Positions 63,322-64,000 of a stretch of DNA of 64,000 nucleotides are shown in pieces. The notes beneath the pieces are model-generated. The model saw only the letters and a program-made list of their open reading frames with translations. It was not told the origin of the DNA and made no database searches. The stretch covers positions 1 through 64,000 of the forward strand of contig JACZKQ010000134.1 of the NCBI GenBank assembly GCA_014859965.1, given 5' to 3'. The position numbers and the translations under genes are program-made. The DNA is from Phycisphaerae bacterium. GTDB taxonomy: Bacteria; Planctomycetota; Phycisphaerae; Sedimentisphaerales; Anaerohalosphaeraceae. Position 1 is the stretch's first letter. Each line of letters opens with the position of its first letter.

Positions 63322-64000
63322 ATGAACCATCGTCAAAAAATCACATGCCTCGTCGGCATTTGTCTCACAATTTCAGCGGTTTGCGCCGCAGCACAGGGCC
63401 CCGCACAGCTCCAGCGTGACTACAACGTCAAACCGGTGCCGTTCAACCATGTGCACGTCACTGACGGCTTGTGGACGCCGCGACTGGAGACCAACCGCAC
63501 CGTAACGATCCCCTACGCCTTCGAAAAATGCGAAGAAACCGACCGCATCAGCAACTTTGAAAAAGCCGCCGGCCTCCGGGACGGCAAATTTGAAGGCACC
63601 TATTTCAACGACTCCGACGTCTACAAAATCATGGAAGGGGCTGCCTACTCGCTCCAGGTCAACCCCGACCGCATGATGCGCCTTTATCTCGACCAGCTTA
63701 TCCGCGTCATGGCCGCGGCGCAATGGGAAGACGGCTATCTCTTTACCTTCTATTCCGTTCCTGATCGCCAGTTGGACAAGCTATGGACCAATATCGGAGG
63801 GATGCACGAGCAGTACTGTGCCGGCCACATGTACGAGGCGGCGGTCGCCCATTTCCAGGTCACGGGCGAAAAGACGTTTCTCGACGTCGCCATCCGCAAT
63901 GCCGACCTGATGTGCAAAGTCTTCAATCCGAACGCCCGCACCGATCCGCCCGGCCACCAGGAAATCGAGATTGCCCTCTGTAAGCTCTACCGCGCAACGG
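63322..64000 (+). CDS. GH127-type glycoside hydrolase (beta-L-arabinofuranosidase-like), 3' end outside window
   Basis: The first 226 codons of an exported enzyme. A signal peptide lies at residues ~1-22 (KITCLVGICLTISAVCAAA). The rest fits DUF1680/GH127: PFNHVHVTDGLWTPRLETNR, SNFEKAAGLRDGKFEG, FNDSDVYKIMEGAAYSL and HEQYCAGHMYEAAVAHF. Catalytic Cys residues lie further along, beyond the window. I start at the ATG at 63322 (GGAAAGGA upstream); an ATG at 63271 with GAGG before it is also in frame. The enzyme would release arabinofuranose from plant polysaccharides outside the cell. Confidence 0.88.
   Translation, partial: MNHRQKITCLVGICLTISAVCAAAQGPAQLQRDYNVKPVPFNHVHVTDGLWTPRLETNRTVTIPYAFEKCEETDRISNFEKAAGLRDGKFEGTYFNDSDVYKIMEGAAYSLQVNPDRMMRLYLDQLIRVMAAAQWEDGYLFTFYSVPDRQLDKLWTNIGGMHEQYCAGHMYEAAVAHFQVTGEKTFLDVAIRNADLMCKVFNPNARTDPPGHQEIEIALCKLYRAT

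Overview
The window looks like a chromosomal segment from a planctomycete of the Phycisphaerae type (Sedimentisphaerales-like). This is an inference from several traits seen together: a PEP-CTERM sorting tail at the left edge, an exported beta-helix protein ending in a dockerin-like module, a Tat-exported Gfo/Idh/MocA oxidoreductase, a hydrazine-synthase-alpha-like heme protein, a protein with an H-X-DG (DUF1559-like) tail, many exported HEAT/TPR proteins, and sugar-processing enzymes (BNR/sialidase-like proteins, a GH127 arabinofuranosidase). Housekeeping genes are ordinary bacterial ones. There is no phage, integrase, insertion sequence or CRISPR array that I can see.

Left part (1-14.6 kb): topA and a divergent groES; an argD-argF-rdgB operon on the minus strand; a large exported multiheme/beta-propeller protein with its own promoter; a plus-strand operon of an exported Ig/TPR/HEAT protein, a histidine kinase whose outside domain is TPR-like, and an OmpR-type regulator; then tRNA-Thr and argB on the minus strand.

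Middle (14.7-43 kb): glyQS; two large exported or membrane proteins of unknown role; one intact and two collapsed copies of a dockerin beta-helix gene; a soluble kinase with duplicated PAS domains; a YbaK-like deacylase; then a run of accessory genes (sialidase-like, DJ-1, PqaA-like, B12-binding radical SAM, cyclophilin-fold protein with an overlapping C-type lectin membrane protein, metallophosphoesterase, Gfo/Idh/MocA, MtfA peptidase, BNR_4 protein, ZIP transporter). Two cyclophilins, a decayed ABC transporter, and an ECF sigma factor with its membrane partner follow, the last with a clear promoter and a palindrome at the predicted start site.

Right part (42-64 kb): queG, an imperfect inverted repeat, MTA phosphorylase, a CGGC protein, priA, tRNA-Pro, a 900-residue coiled-coil lipoprotein, a two-gene polyamine unit (ornithine-type decarboxylase plus deoxyhypusine-synthase-like enzyme), class I aldolase, and a tightly packed minus-strand operon running rpmE-prfA-(kinase/deoxyribosyltransferase-like)-deoC-pabB-pabC-nif3-scpB. 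An L-lactate dehydrogenase and a GH127 gene that runs off the right edge diverge from a shared region.
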